The position numbers were made by a program, and so were the translations under genes. 64,000 nucleotides of DNA. Origin: Sphingomonadales bacterium 32-65-25. GTDB taxonomy: Bacteria > Pseudomonadota > Alphaproteobacteria > Sphingomonadales > Sphingomonadaceae. A model generated the notes under the pieces. That model worked only from the letters and a program-made list of their open reading frames with translations, was not told the DNA's origin and made no database searches. Numbering within the stretch: position 1 is the stretch's first letter; each line of letters begins with the position of its first letter. Shown here piece by piece: positions 16,722 through 25,713 of this stretch. The DNA is taken from NCBI GenBank assembly GCA_002280855.1, contig NCEU01000007.1, forward strand, positions 62,001 through 126,000, given 5' to 3'.

Positions 16722-17785
16722 CCTACACCGGCTGGTTCGTCGAACAGTTCGGGCAGGGCCCGGGCTGGTTACTCGCCAATCTCACGCTCATTCTTGCCAT
16801 TGCCTTCCCGGTGATGGTGGGCGTGGCGTTGGCGGTTTATGCCGATCGCAAGATCTGGGCAGCAATGCAGATGCGGCGCGGCCCCAACGTGGTCGGCCCG
16901 TTCGGCCTGCTGCAGACCTTTGCAGACGCCGCCAAATTGTTCCTGAAGGAAACCATCATCCCCACCGGCGCGTCGACCGGCGTCTTCCTGCTCGCCCCGA
17001 TGATCAGTTTTACATTGGCGCTGGTGGTGTGGGCGGTGATGCCGTTCGATGCCGGTATGGTGCTGGCCGATCTCAACGTCGGCCTGCTCTATGTCTTCGC
17101 TGTCTCCTCGATGGGTGTTTACGGCATCATCATGTCGGGTTGGGCCTCCAACTCCAAATATGCCTTTTTGGGTGGCCTGCGCTCGGCGGCGCAGATGGTT
17201 TCCTACGAAGTCTCGATGGGCTTCATCCTCGTCTCAGTGATGATGTACGCGCAGAGCCTCAACCTGTCGGACATCGTGATGAGCCAGAAGGGCAATGTAC
17301 TCGGCATCCTCAATGGCAACATCTTCAATCCGCTGCTGTTCCCGATGGGCATCATGTTCTTCATCACCGCGCTGGCCGAAACCAACCGCCCTCCGTTCGA
17401 TCTGCCCGAAGCCGAAGCCGAGCTCGTTGCCGGCTATCAGGTCGAATATTCGTCCATGAGCTTCGCGCTCTTCTTCCTCGGCGAGTATGCCAACATCCTC
17501 TTCATGTGCGCGCTGATCCCCACCCTGTTCCTGGGTGGTTGGCTGCCGCCGCTGGATTGGGCGCCGCTCTACCTCATCCCCGGCTTCGTGTGGTTCCTGG
17601 TGAAGATGGCCTTCATGTTCTTCGTCTTCGCCTGGGTGAAGGCCACCGTGCCGCGCTACCGCTATGACCAGCTGATGCGGCTGGGCTGGAAGGTGTTCCT
17701 GCCCCTGAGCCTGTTCTGGGTAATTTTGGTGTCGGGCTGGTTGATGTTCACCGGCCACTTTGCCATCGCGCCGGGAGCCATTTGA
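16718..17785 (+). CDS. nuoH: NADH-quinone oxidoreductase subunit H
   Basis: 355 residues with about eight hydrophobic transmembrane segments. [25 protein letters not shown] is the highly conserved first cytoplasmic loop of NuoH/ND1, and [20 protein letters not shown] is the acidic loop that lines the quinone channel entry. It joins the peripheral and membrane arms of complex I. The start ATG overlaps the nuoG stop by 4 bp. The TGA at 17783-17785 shares one base with the nuoI start. Confidence 0.98.
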   Translation: MTYTGWFVEQFGQGPGWLLANLTLILAIAFPVMVGVALAVYADRKIWAAMQMRRGPNVVGPFGLLQTFADAAKLFLKETIIPTGASTGVFLLAPMISFTLALVVWAVMPFDAGMVLADLNVGLLYVFAVSSMGVYGIIMSGWASNSKYAFLGGLRSAAQMVSYEVSMGFILVSVMMYAQSLNLSDIVMSQKGNVLGILNGNIFNPLLFPMGIMFFITALAETNRPPFDLPEAEAELVAGYQVEYSSMSFALFFLGEYANILFMCALIPTLFLGGWLPPLDWAPLYLIPGFVWFLVKMAFMFFVFAWVKATVPRYRYDQLMRLGWKVFLPLSLFWVILVSGWLMFTGHFAIAPGAI

Positions 17786-18273
17786 TGTCTGCGCTGCTCC
17801 GTTCCGCCAAGTCGCTGCTGCTGTTGGAGTTCGTCTCCGGCATGTGGCTGACCTTGCGCTATTTTTTCCGCCCCAAGGTGACGATCAACTACCCGTTCGA
17901 AAAGGGCCCCATCTCGCCGCGCTTCCGCGGTGAACATGCGCTGCGCCGTTATCCGAACGGGGAAGAACGCTGCATCGCCTGCAAATTGTGCGAAGCTGTC
18001 TGCCCAGCGCAGGCCATCACCATCGAAGCCGAACCGCGCATCGACGGCAGCCGCCGCACGACCCGGTACGACATCGACATGACCAAGTGCATCTATTGCG
18101 GCCTCTGCCAGGAAGCCTGCCCGGTGGATGCCATCGTCGAAACGCCGAACTTCGAATTCGCCACCGAAACCCGCGAAGAGCTGATCTACGACAAGAACAA
18201 GCTGCTCGCGAACGGCGAGAAGTGGGAACGCGCCATCGCCAGCAACATCGCTGCAGACAGCGAGTGGCGCTGA
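17785..18273 (+). CDS. nuoI: NADH-quinone oxidoreductase subunit I
   Basis: 162 residues from ATG 17785 (TGATG junction with nuoH). A TTG one codon upstream is an unnecessary alternative. Two 4Fe-4S motifs are present: Cys63, 66, 69, 73 ([12 protein letters not shown]) and Cys102, 105, 108, 112 ([12 protein letters not shown]), clusters N6a and N6b. The amphipathic N-terminal helix and [21 protein letters not shown] are typical of the 23-kDa/TYKY subunit. It passes electrons to N2 at the quinone site. Confidence 0.98.
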   Translation: MSALLRSAKSLLLLEFVSGMWLTLRYFFRPKVTINYPFEKGPISPRFRGEHALRRYPNGEERCIACKLCEAVCPAQAITIEAEPRIDGSRRTTRYDIDMTKCIYCGLCQEACPVDAIVETPNFEFATETREELIYDKNKLLANGEKWERAIASNIAADSEWR

Positions 18274-18274
18274 C

Positions 18275-18889
18275 ATGACCGCCGTCTTTGCCTTCTACCT
18301 CTTCGCCGTCACCCTGCTTATCGGCGGGTTCCTGGTGATCACCTCGCGGAACCCGGTGCACTCGGTGCTCTGGCTGATCGTCTGCTTCTTCAACGCCGCT
18401 GGCCTGTTCATCCTGCTGGGCGCCGAGTTTCTGGCGATGCTGCTGGTCATCGTCTATGTTGGCGCCGTGGCGGTGCTGTTCCTGTTCGTCGTCATGATGC
18501 TCGATATTGATTTCAAGGCGTTGCAGCGCGGCGCCCTGAAGAATTTGCCGCTGGGCCTCGCCATTTCCGGCATCATCCTCACCGAAGTGCTGCTGGTCGC
18601 CACCGGCTGGCAGCCGGGGCAGGGCGTGATCCTGCATGAAGCGCTCGCTGGTCCGCCGGAGGGTATGACCAACACGCAGTGGATCGGCAGCCAGCTTTAT
18701 ACCCGCTATTTCTTTGTCTTCTCCATGTCCGGGCTGCTGCTGCTGGCGTCGATGATCGGCGCCATCGTGCTCACCCACCGCCGCCGCATCGGCAACAGGC
18801 GGCAGGATATTGGCGTGCAGGTGGCGCGCACGCCGGCGGGCACGCTGGGCGTCGGCAAGGCTGGCCTTGGCCAAGGGGTGGAATTGTGA
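18275..18889 (+). CDS. nuoJ: NADH-quinone oxidoreductase subunit J
   Basis: 204 residues. Five transmembrane helices are suggested, with the conserved helix-3 block [30 protein letters not shown], which contains the pi-bulge region and conserved acidic residue important for proton transfer. It is a membrane-arm subunit (ND6 homologue). The nuoI stop is one base away. Its TGA overlaps the nuoK GTG start by 4 bp. Confidence 0.97.
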   Translation: MTAVFAFYLFAVTLLIGGFLVITSRNPVHSVLWLIVCFFNAAGLFILLGAEFLAMLLVIVYVGAVAVLFLFVVMMLDIDFKALQRGALKNLPLGLAISGIILTEVLLVATGWQPGQGVILHEALAGPPEGMTNTQWIGSQLYTRYFFVFSMSGLLLLASMIGAIVLTHRRRIGNRRQDIGVQVARTPAGTLGVGKAGLGQGVEL

Positions 18890-19191
18890 TCGGGCTCACC
18901 CATTATCTCGCCGTTTCGGCCGCGTTGTTCGTGCTGGGCGTGTTCGGTATCTTCCTCAATCGCCGCAACATCATCATCATCCTGATGTCGCTTGAACTGA
19001 TCCTGCTCGCGGTGAACATCAACCTCGTCGCCTTCTCGGCCTTCCTGCACCAGGTGCATGGCCAGATCTTCGCGATGTTCGTGCTCACCGTGGCAGCCGG
19101 TGAAGCGGCCATCGGCCTTGCCATATTGGTCATCTATTTCCGTGGCCGCGGCACGGTGGCGGTTGATCAAGCCGATCTGATGAAGGGCTGA
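18886..19191 (+). CDS. nuoK: NADH-quinone oxidoreductase subunit K
   Basis: 101 residues from GTG 18886 (GTGA overlap with nuoJ). This matches the exact usual length of alphaproteobacterial NuoK, so longer in-frame extensions are rejected. Three helices are present with conserved glutamates in [18 protein letters not shown] and [13 protein letters not shown], which form part of the E-channel proton path (ND4L homologue). The ending [14 protein letters not shown] is closely similar to Paracoccus Nqo11. Confidence 0.97.
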   Translation: MIGLTHYLAVSAALFVLGVFGIFLNRRNIIIILMSLELILLAVNINLVAFSAFLHQVHGQIFAMFVLTVAAGEAAIGLAILVIYFRGRGTVAVDQADLMKG

Positions 19192-19197
19192 CCTCAG

Positions 19198-21204
19198 GTG
19201 ATTCAGCTCCTCGTTTTCCTGCCTTTGCTCACCGCGCTTGTCGCCGGCCTGGGCGGCCGCATCATCGGGCATACGGCGGCCAAGGCCCTCACCACCGGTG
19301 GCCTGTTCGTCTCCGCTGCATTGGCCTGGGTCATCTTCACCGGCTTCTGGCTGAACGATACCGCCGGTTACACCGTGCCGGTGCTGGACTGGATCGAAAG
19401 CGGCGGGCTTTCCGTTCAATGGGCGCTGAAGGTCGATACGCTCACCGCCGTCATGCTGGTCGTCGTCACCAGCGTCTCGGCGCTCGTCCACCTCTACAGC
19501 TGGGGCTATATGGAGGAAGACCCGTCGCAGAGCCGGTTCTTCGCCTATCTCTCGCTTTTCACCTTCGCCATGCTGATGCTGGTGACGGCCGATAACCTCG
19601 TCCAGATGTTCTTCGGCTGGGAAGGGGTGGGCCTTGCGTCCTACCTGCTGATCGGTTTCTGGTATCACAAGCCCTCGGCCAATGCGGCCGCCATCAAGGC
19701 CTTCGTTGTCAACCGCGTCGGCGATTTCGGCTTCAGCCTCGGCATTTTCGGCACCTTCCTGGTGTTCGGCACCGTCTCCATCGACGCCATCCTTGCCGCC
19801 GTGCCGCAGCACAGCGGCCAGACGTTCAGCTTCCTCGGCTCCCAGGTCGATGTGATGACTTGCCTGTGCCTGCTGCTGTTCGTCGGCGCCATGGGCAAGT
19901 CCGCCCAGTTGGGCCTGCACACCTGGCTGCCCGACGCCATGGAAGGCCCCACACCCGTCTCCGCGCTGATCCACGCTGCCACCATGGTGACCGCCGGCGT
20001 GTTCATGGTCTGCCGCCTGTCGCCGATGTTCGAAGCCAGCCCCACCGCCCAGGCCGTTGTCTGCGTGATCGGCGCCTGCACCGCGCTGTTCGCCGCGACC
20101 GTGGGCATGGTGCAGAACGACATCAAGCGCGTGATCGCCTATTCGACCTGCTCACAGCTGGGTTACATGTTCTTCGCTGCCGGCAGCGGGGCCTATGGCG
20201 CGGCCATGTTCCACCTGTTCACCCACGCCTTCTTCAAGGCGCTGCTGTTCTTAGGGGCAGGCTCGGTGATCCACGCCATGCACCACGAGCAGGACATGCG
20301 CTTCTATGGCGGCCTGCGTCGCCACATCCCCATCACCTTCTGGATGATGACGATCGGCACGCTGGCGCTCACCGGCTTCTTCTTCACCGCCGGCTATTAT
20401 TCCAAGGACGCGATCCTGGAAGCGGCGTTTGCCAGCGGAACCAGCCACGGCACCTTTGCCTTCTTCGTTGGCGCGATCGTGGCGGCGCTCACCAGCTTCT
20501 ATTCGTGGCGGCTGGTGTTCCTCACCTTCTTCGGCAAGCCGCGCTGGGCTGGCAGCGAGCATATCCAGCACGCCGCGCATGGCGATCATGGTCACGGCCA
20601 TGATGATCATCACGCGCACGACCATGCTCATGATGACGGCACCGCTGGCTATCACCCGCACGAAAGCCCGCTTTCGATGCTGATCCCGCTGTTCGTGCTC
20701 GGCACCGGCGCGCTGCTGGCCGGCTGGGTGTGGCATGAAGCTTTCGTTGGCGCTGAAGAAGGCGCCGGCTTCTGGCGCGGCAGCCTCGCTTTCCGCACCG
20801 ACCTGATGCACGCCATGCACGAAGTCCCGGCCTGGGTGGTCTATACCCCGTCCGTCGCCTTCTTCCTCGGCCTCGGCCTTGCCTGGCACGTGTTCCTCAA
20901 CAAGCCGTCGATCCCGATCTGGTGGCAGAAGGAAGTGCCCGGCCTCTATCAGTTCCTGCTGCGGAAATGGTATTTCGATGAGCTGTACGACACGATCTTC
21001 GTGAAGCCGGCGCTGTGGCTTGGCCGCCTGTTCTGGACGCGTGGTGATCAGCAGACCATCGATCGTTTTGGCCCCAATGGCGCTGCCGATATTGTGGTGG
21101 TGGGTGCCGGCCTCGCCCGGCGCTTCCAGACCGGGTATGTCTATAGTTACGCACTGGTGATGCTGATCGGCCTGGCCGCCGCCGCCGCCTGGATGATGCG
21201 CTGA
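19198..21204 (+). CDS. nuoL: NADH-quinone oxidoreductase subunit L
   Basis: 668 residues from GTG 19198, 6 bp after nuoK. It is an antiporter-like membrane subunit (ND5 homologue). The conserved core includes [51 protein letters not shown] and [22 protein letters not shown], with the key lysine and glutamate residues of the proton channel. Near residues 455-482 a hydrophilic loop is extremely rich in His and Asp ([20 protein letters not shown]), which could bind metal. The lateral helix and the C-terminal transmembrane anchor are present. TGATG junction with nuoM. Confidence 0.98.
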   Translation: MIQLLVFLPLLTALVAGLGGRIIGHTAAKALTTGGLFVSAALAWVIFTGFWLNDTAGYTVPVLDWIESGGLSVQWALKVDTLTAVMLVVVTSVSALVHLYSWGYMEEDPSQSRFFAYLSLFTFAMLMLVTADNLVQMFFGWEGVGLASYLLIGFWYHKPSANAAAIKAFVVNRVGDFGFSLGIFGTFLVFGTVSIDAILAAVPQHSGQTFSFLGSQVDVMTCLCLLLFVGAMGKSAQLGLHTWLPDAMEGPTPVSALIHAATMVTAGVFMVCRLSPMFEASPTAQAVVCVIGACTALFAATVGMVQNDIKRVIAYSTCSQLGYMFFAAGSGAYGAAMFHLFTHAFFKALLFLGAGSVIHAMHHEQDMRFYGGLRRHIPITFWMMTIGTLALTGFFFTAGYYSKDAILEAAFASGTSHGTFAFFVGAIVAALTSFYSWRLVFLTFFGKPRWAGSEHIQHAAHGDHGHGHDDHHAHDHAHDDGTAGYHPHESPLSMLIPLFVLGTGALLAGWVWHEAFVGAEEGAGFWRGSLAFRTDLMHAMHEVPAWVVYTPSVAFFLGLGLAWHVFLNKPSIPIWWQKEVPGLYQFLLRKWYFDELYDTIFVKPALWLGRLFWTRGDQQTIDRFGPNGAADIVVVGAGLARRFQTGYVYSYALVMLIGLAAAAAWMMR

Positions 21205-22754
21205 TGATCCTTTCGTTCATGATCCTGCTGCCGGTGGTGGCAGCCCTGGTGGTGGCAACGCTGCCCGGTGAGGACGCGGAACGCGCCGGCCGTGCCCGTG
21301 TCGTGGCGCTGGCGACCACGCTGGTGGAATTCGCGCTGGGCATCTGGCTGTGGACGCAGTTCGATCAGACGACCGCGGCCTTCCAGTTCAGCGAAAATCT
21401 GCCGCTGTTTGCGCCGTTCCTGAATTGGTCGCTGGGCATCGACGGCATCGCGCTGATGCTGATCGAGCTTTCGGTGTTCCTGATGCCGCTGTGCGTGCTC
21501 GCCAGCTGGGTCGCGGTGAAGAAGCGCGTGCCGGAATATATGGCCGCGTTCCTGCTGATGGAATCGCTGATGATCGGAACGTTCGCCGCCCGCGACATGT
21601 TCCTGTTCTACCTGTTCTTCGAAGGCGGCCTGATCCCGATGTTCCTGATCATCGGCATCTGGGGCGGCGCCCGGCGCATCTATGCGTCGTATAAATTCTT
21701 CCTCTACACGCTGTTGGGCTCGGTGCTGATGCTGGTCGCCATGCTGTGGATGGTGAATTTCGCCGGCTCGGCTGACATTGGCGTGCTGAGCAAGACCGAT
21801 TTCCCCAAGGACGCGCAATTCTGGCTGTTCCTGGCCTTCTTCGCCTCGTTCGCGGTGAAGATGCCGATGTGGCCGGTCCACACCTGGCTGCCCGATGCCC
21901 ACGTCGAAGCGCCCACCGCCGGCTCCGTCATCCTCGCCGGCGTGCTGCTGAAACTCGGCGGCTATGGCTTCATCCGGTTCAGCCTGCCGATGTTCCCCGA
22001 TGCCAGTGCGCAACTGATCTGGCTGGTGTTCGGCCTGTCGATGGTGGCAGTGGTCTACACCAGCCTCGTCGCCCTCGTGCAGCAGGACATGAAGAAGCTG
22101 ATCGCCTATTCGTCCGTCGCCCACATGGCCTTCGTGACCGGTGGCCTGTTCGCGCTGAACACGCAGGGCATCGAAGGCGCCATGGTGATGATGCTCAGCC
22201 ACGGCCTCGTCTCCGGCGCGCTGTTCCTGTGCGTCGGCGTGATCTACGACCGGCTCCACACCCGTGAAATTGGCCGTTACGGCGGCCTCGCCGACACCAT
22301 GCCCAAATATGCGCTGGTGCTGCTGTTCTTCACCATGGCCAGCGTCGGCCTGCCGGCCACATCGGGCTTCGTCGCCGAATTCCTGGTGCTGCTCGGCATG
22401 TATCAAACCAGCACCTGGGCCACCTTCGTGCTGACCACCGGCATCATTCTGGGCGCCGCCTACATGCTCTGGCTCTATGCCCGTGTCGCCTATGGCAAGG
22501 CCGCCGGCGACGACACGCGCGCCATGCCCGATCTGGATGCCCGCGAAATCGCCATTCTCGCCCCGATCATCCTCGCGACGCTGTGGATGGGCATTTATCC
22601 CAAGAGCTTCCAGGCCCCGATGAAGCCGGCCATTGCCGAAGTCGTCGCCCGACTCGAAGGCCGCCAACTCGCTACCGTGCCGACCGACATGAGCCTGTCG
22701 CCCGCATTGCCGGCGCTGGCAGCCCCGGCTGCGGCGCAAGAGAGCCACCACTGA
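21204..22754 (+). CDS. nuoM: NADH-quinone oxidoreductase subunit M
   Basis: 516 residues, about 14 helices. It is an antiporter-like subunit (ND4 homologue) marked by FEGGLIPMFLIIGIWGG, KMPMWPVHTWLPDAHVEAPTAGSVILAGVLLKLGGYG and MLSHGLVSGALFLCVGV, carrying the conserved Lys and Glu of the proton pathway. The C-terminus is Ala/Pro-rich (LPALAAPAAAQESHH). The start ATG shares a base with the nuoL stop, and the stop overlaps the nuoN start in the same way. Confidence 0.98.
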   Translation: MILSFMILLPVVAALVVATLPGEDAERAGRARVVALATTLVEFALGIWLWTQFDQTTAAFQFSENLPLFAPFLNWSLGIDGIALMLIELSVFLMPLCVLASWVAVKKRVPEYMAAFLLMESLMIGTFAARDMFLFYLFFEGGLIPMFLIIGIWGGARRIYASYKFFLYTLLGSVLMLVAMLWMVNFAGSADIGVLSKTDFPKDAQFWLFLAFFASFAVKMPMWPVHTWLPDAHVEAPTAGSVILAGVLLKLGGYGFIRFSLPMFPDASAQLIWLVFGLSMVAVVYTSLVALVQQDMKKLIAYSSVAHMAFVTGGLFALNTQGIEGAMVMMLSHGLVSGALFLCVGVIYDRLHTREIGRYGGLADTMPKYALVLLFFTMASVGLPATSGFVAEFLVLLGMYQTSTWATFVLTTGIILGAAYMLWLYARVAYGKAAGDDTRAMPDLDAREIAILAPIILATLWMGIYPKSFQAPMKPAIAEVVARLEGRQLATVPTDMSLSPALPALAAPAAAQESHH

Positions 22755-24214
22755 TGCACCCGATCTTCACTTCCATCGCCATCGCCGGCCCGGAAACCGT
22801 GCTCACGCTCGGCAGCCTCGCGGCGCTGATGCTCGGCACCTTCTCAGGCAAGGGCAAGGCCCTCACCGTCACCAGCCTGTTCGCCGTGGCCATCCTCGCA
22901 TTGGCCGGCTTCACCCTGCTCGATGCCCCCGCCGGCATCACCCGCGCCTTCGACGGTCTTTATGTCGCCGATGATTTCTCTGCCTTCCTGAAGGTCATCA
23001 TCCTCGCCGCTGCCGCCGCCTCGGTCCTGCTGGCGCTGCCATGGCTGAACGAGAGCGGATCGGGCCGGTTCGAATATCCGGTGCTGCTGCTGCTGGCGAC
23101 GCTGGGGATGACGATCATGGTTTCGGCCAACGATCTGCTCACGCTCTATGTCGGCCTCGAACTGGCCGCGCTGCCGTCCTACGTGCTCGCCGCCTTCCAT
23201 CGCCAAGACGACCGTTCGGCCGAAGCCGGCCTCAAATATTTCGTGCTCGGCGCGCTCGCATCGGGCATCCTGCTTTACGGCGTCACGCTCATTTACGGCT
23301 TCTCCGGCTCCACCCAGTTGGACGTGATCGCCGGGGTCGTCTCCGGCCAGACCGAACGCTCCATCGGCCTGCTGTTCGGCATCGTCTTCATCCTCTCCGG
23401 CCTGGCCTTCAAGGTCTCCGCCGTGCCGTTCCACATGTGGACGCCCGACGTGTATGAAGGCGCGCCCACCCCTGTGGCCGCCTTCTTCTCCGCCGCACCC
23501 AAGGCCGCCGCGCTGGGCCTGCTGGCGCGCGTGATGATCGTTGCCTTCCCCGGCAACATCGCCGCGGATTGGCAGCAGATCCTGATCTTCATCGCCATCG
23601 CCTCGATGGTGCTGGGCGCCGTCGCCGCCGTCGCGCAGACCAACATCAAGCGCCTGCTGGCCTATAGCTCCATCGCCAACATCGGCTTCGCGCTCGTCGG
23701 CCTCACCCCCGGCACGCCCGAGGGCATTTCGGCGCTGCTGTTCTATGTCACCGTCTATGTCGCGATGACGCTGGGCAGCTTCCTGGTTGTCCTGCAACTG
23801 CGCCGCCCCGATGGCAGCCCGGTCGAAGCCATGGCCGATTTCGCCGGCCTGTCGAAAACCCAGCCCAAGCTCGCTGCTGCGCTCGCCATCTTCATGTTCA
23901 GCCTCGCCGGCATCCCGCCGCTGCTGGGTTTCTGGCCCAAGTTCGCCGTGTTCCAGGCCGCCATTGCCTCCGGCCTGATTGCGTTGGCGCTGATCGGCTT
24001 CGTCGCCTCGGTCATCGCGGCCTTCTATTATCTGCGCCTCATCAAGATCATGTATTTCGATGAACCGGCCGTGCCGCTGGCCAGTGAAGGCAGCAGCGTC
24101 AACGGCGCCATGATCGCGGCCTGCGCGCTGTTCTGCTCGCCGATCGGCATGCTGGCGATCTCACCGCTGGTCGCCGCCACGGCCCGTGCTGCCGCAGCCC
24201 TGTTCCCGGCTTGA
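22754..24214 (+). CDS. nuoN: NADH-quinone oxidoreductase subunit N
   Basis: 486 residues from ATG 22754 (TGATG junction with nuoM). An in-frame upstream extension lies within nuoM and is rejected. It is an antiporter-like subunit (ND2 homologue): YVGLELAALPSYVLAAFHR, KYFVLGALASGILLYGVTLIYG, FHMWTPDVYEGAPTPVAAFFSAAPKAA and KRLLAYSSIANIGFALVGL are all highly typical. It completes the membrane arm encoded here (H, J, K, L, M, N). Its stop overlaps the birA TTG start. Confidence 0.98.
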   Translation: MHPIFTSIAIAGPETVLTLGSLAALMLGTFSGKGKALTVTSLFAVAILALAGFTLLDAPAGITRAFDGLYVADDFSAFLKVIILAAAAASVLLALPWLNESGSGRFEYPVLLLLATLGMTIMVSANDLLTLYVGLELAALPSYVLAAFHRQDDRSAEAGLKYFVLGALASGILLYGVTLIYGFSGSTQLDVIAGVVSGQTERSIGLLFGIVFILSGLAFKVSAVPFHMWTPDVYEGAPTPVAAFFSAAPKAAALGLLARVMIVAFPGNIAADWQQILIFIAIASMVLGAVAAVAQTNIKRLLAYSSIANIGFALVGLTPGTPEGISALLFYVTVYVAMTLGSFLVVLQLRRPDGSPVEAMADFAGLSKTQPKLAAALAIFMFSLAGIPPLLGFWPKFAVFQAAIASGLIALALIGFVASVIAAFYYLRLIKIMYFDEPAVPLASEGSSVNGAMIAACALFCSPIGMLAISPLVAATARAAAALFPA

Positions 24215-24909
24215 TCGACCTCACCCATCTTCCCGAGGTCGGTTCCACCAACGATTGGCTGCTGGCGCGCGCCGAAACGCTGCCCGATGGCCATTGGGTG
24301 ATCACCGATCGCCAGACCGCCGGCCGTGGCCGCCGCGGCCGGGTCTGGAACGATGGTGCCGGCAATTTCATGGGCAGCGTGCTGGTAAAGGCGACCGGTC
24401 AGGTCCAGCAATTCAGCTTCGTCGCCGCGCTCGCCCTCCACGATGCGCTGTCAGCGCTCACCGGCCAACCAGCCCGCTTCGCCCTCAAATGGCCGAACGA
24501 CGTGCTGCTGGACGGCACCAAATGCTCCGGCATCCTGCTCGAACGCGTTGGCCAGGCGCTGGTCATCGGCATGGGCGTCAACCTCGCGCATCACCCCGAT
24601 GGCACCGAACGCCCTGCCACCAGCCTCGCCGCTGCCGGCCTCGCGGTGCCGACGCCGGCCGCGTTGCTCGACGAACTCGCCGCTGCCTTCAGTCATTGGC
24701 GCGAGACATGGGCCATTCACGGCTTCGCCCCCATCCGCACCGCTTGGACCGCGCGCGCAGCTGGCGTCGGCAGCCGCATCGTCGCCCGACTTGGCAATGA
24801 AAGCCCCGAAGGCCTCTTCACCGGCCTTGCCGACGATGGCGCGCTATTGATGCAGCTTGACGATGGCACCACGCGTGCCATCCACGCCGGTGAAGTCTTC
24901 GCGTTGTGA
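24211..24909 (+). CDS. birA: Biotin-[acetyl-CoA-carboxylase] ligase, group I
   Basis: 232 residues from TTG 24211, giving a 4-base overlap with the nuoN stop. The biotinyl-AMP loop GRGRRGR is at 38-44, preceded by ITDRQTA. KWPNDVLLDGTKCSGIL and the C-terminal GLADDGALLMQLDDG beta-barrel are also present. It attaches biotin to the carrier protein of acetyl-CoA carboxylase and other carboxylases. It lacks the N-terminal helix-turn-helix of E. coli BirA, so it is an enzyme without repressor function. The nuoN-birA-coaX order is a common alphaproteobacterial arrangement. Confidence 0.95.
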   Translation: MIDLTHLPEVGSTNDWLLARAETLPDGHWVITDRQTAGRGRRGRVWNDGAGNFMGSVLVKATGQVQQFSFVAALALHDALSALTGQPARFALKWPNDVLLDGTKCSGILLERVGQALVIGMGVNLAHHPDGTERPATSLAAAGLAVPTPAALLDELAAAFSHWRETWAIHGFAPIRTAWTARAAGVGSRIVARLGNESPEGLFTGLADDGALLMQLDDGTTRAIHAGEVFAL

Positions 24910-24924
24910 ACCGGGAGAGGCCCG

Positions 24925-25713
24925 ATGCTGCTCGCCATTGATGTCGGCAATACCAACATCGTCTTTGCGTTGTGCGATGGCGATGTCATCGCCCAACGCT
25001 GGCGCATCTCCACCGATGGCCAGCGTACGGCGGATGAATATGCCGTGTGGCTGCACCAGCTGATGGCGCTGGAAGGCGTGGCCATGGGCAGCGTCGATGC
25101 TGCCATCATCTCCACCGTAGTGCCGCAAACCCTGTTCAACCTGCAGCGCCTGTGCCGCAAATATTTCAGCGTCGAACCCGAAGTGGTCGCCATCGGCGCC
25201 ATCAACCTGGGCCTGACCATCGCCTTGCCCAATCCGGCCGAAGTCGGCGCCGATCGCCTGGTCAATGCCGTTGCCGCCCATGCGCTGTGGCCGGGCAACC
25301 TCATCATCGTCGATTTCGGCACCGCAACCACCTTCGATGTGGTATCGGCCGATGGTGCCTATCAGGGCGGGGCCATCGCGCCGGGTATCAACCTGTCGAT
25401 GGACGCGCTCTACCAGGCCGCCGCCAAGCTGCCGCGCATCGCCGTTGAACCGCCGCCGGGCAACCAAGGTGCCATCGGCAAGGGCACGGTGCATGCCATG
25501 CAGTCAGGCGTGTTCTGGGGCTATGTCGGCCTGATCGAAGGGCTGGTGACACGCCTGAACCAAGAGATCGTCGGCCCGGTCACCGTGATCGCCACGGGCG
25601 GTCTTGCCACCTTGTTCCAACGCCACACCACTGCCATAGCCCATGTCGACGGCGACCTGACCATCAAGGGTCTCATCCGCCTCCACCAATTGAACGCAAA
25701 GAACCCAACATAA
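24925..25713 (+). CDS. coaX: Type III pantothenate kinase
   Basis: 262 residues. MLLAIDVGNTNIVFAL is the phosphate-binding motif of the ASKHA fold; EVGADRLVNAVAAH and IVDFGTATTFDVV complete the CoaX signature. The enzyme phosphorylates pantothenate in the first step of CoA synthesis and is typically not inhibited by CoA. A separate type I enzyme is encoded at 52499-53194, so this genome carries two unrelated pantothenate kinases. AACCGGGAGAGG precedes the start. The TAA stop shares a base with the ribonuclease J start. Confidence 0.96.
   Translation: MLLAIDVGNTNIVFALCDGDVIAQRWRISTDGQRTADEYAVWLHQLMALEGVAMGSVDAAIISTVVPQTLFNLQRLCRKYFSVEPEVVAIGAINLGLTIALPNPAEVGADRLVNAVAAHALWPGNLIIVDFGTATTFDVVSADGAYQGGAIAPGINLSMDALYQAAAKLPRIAVEPPPGNQGAIGKGTVHAMQSGVFWGYVGLIEGLVTRLNQEIVGPVTVIATGGLATLFQRHTTAIAHVDGDLTIKGLIRLHQLNAKNPT

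Noticed and set aside
20560..20660. Simple-sequence DNA repeat at the His-rich NuoL loop
   Set aside because: Codons vary (CAT/CAC, GAT/GAC) without a fixed DNA period, so it is a protein composition feature, not a DNA repeat.
21147..22751. Long minus-strand frame opposite nuoM
   Set aside because: Shadow of a conserved complex I gene; no start context or domain.
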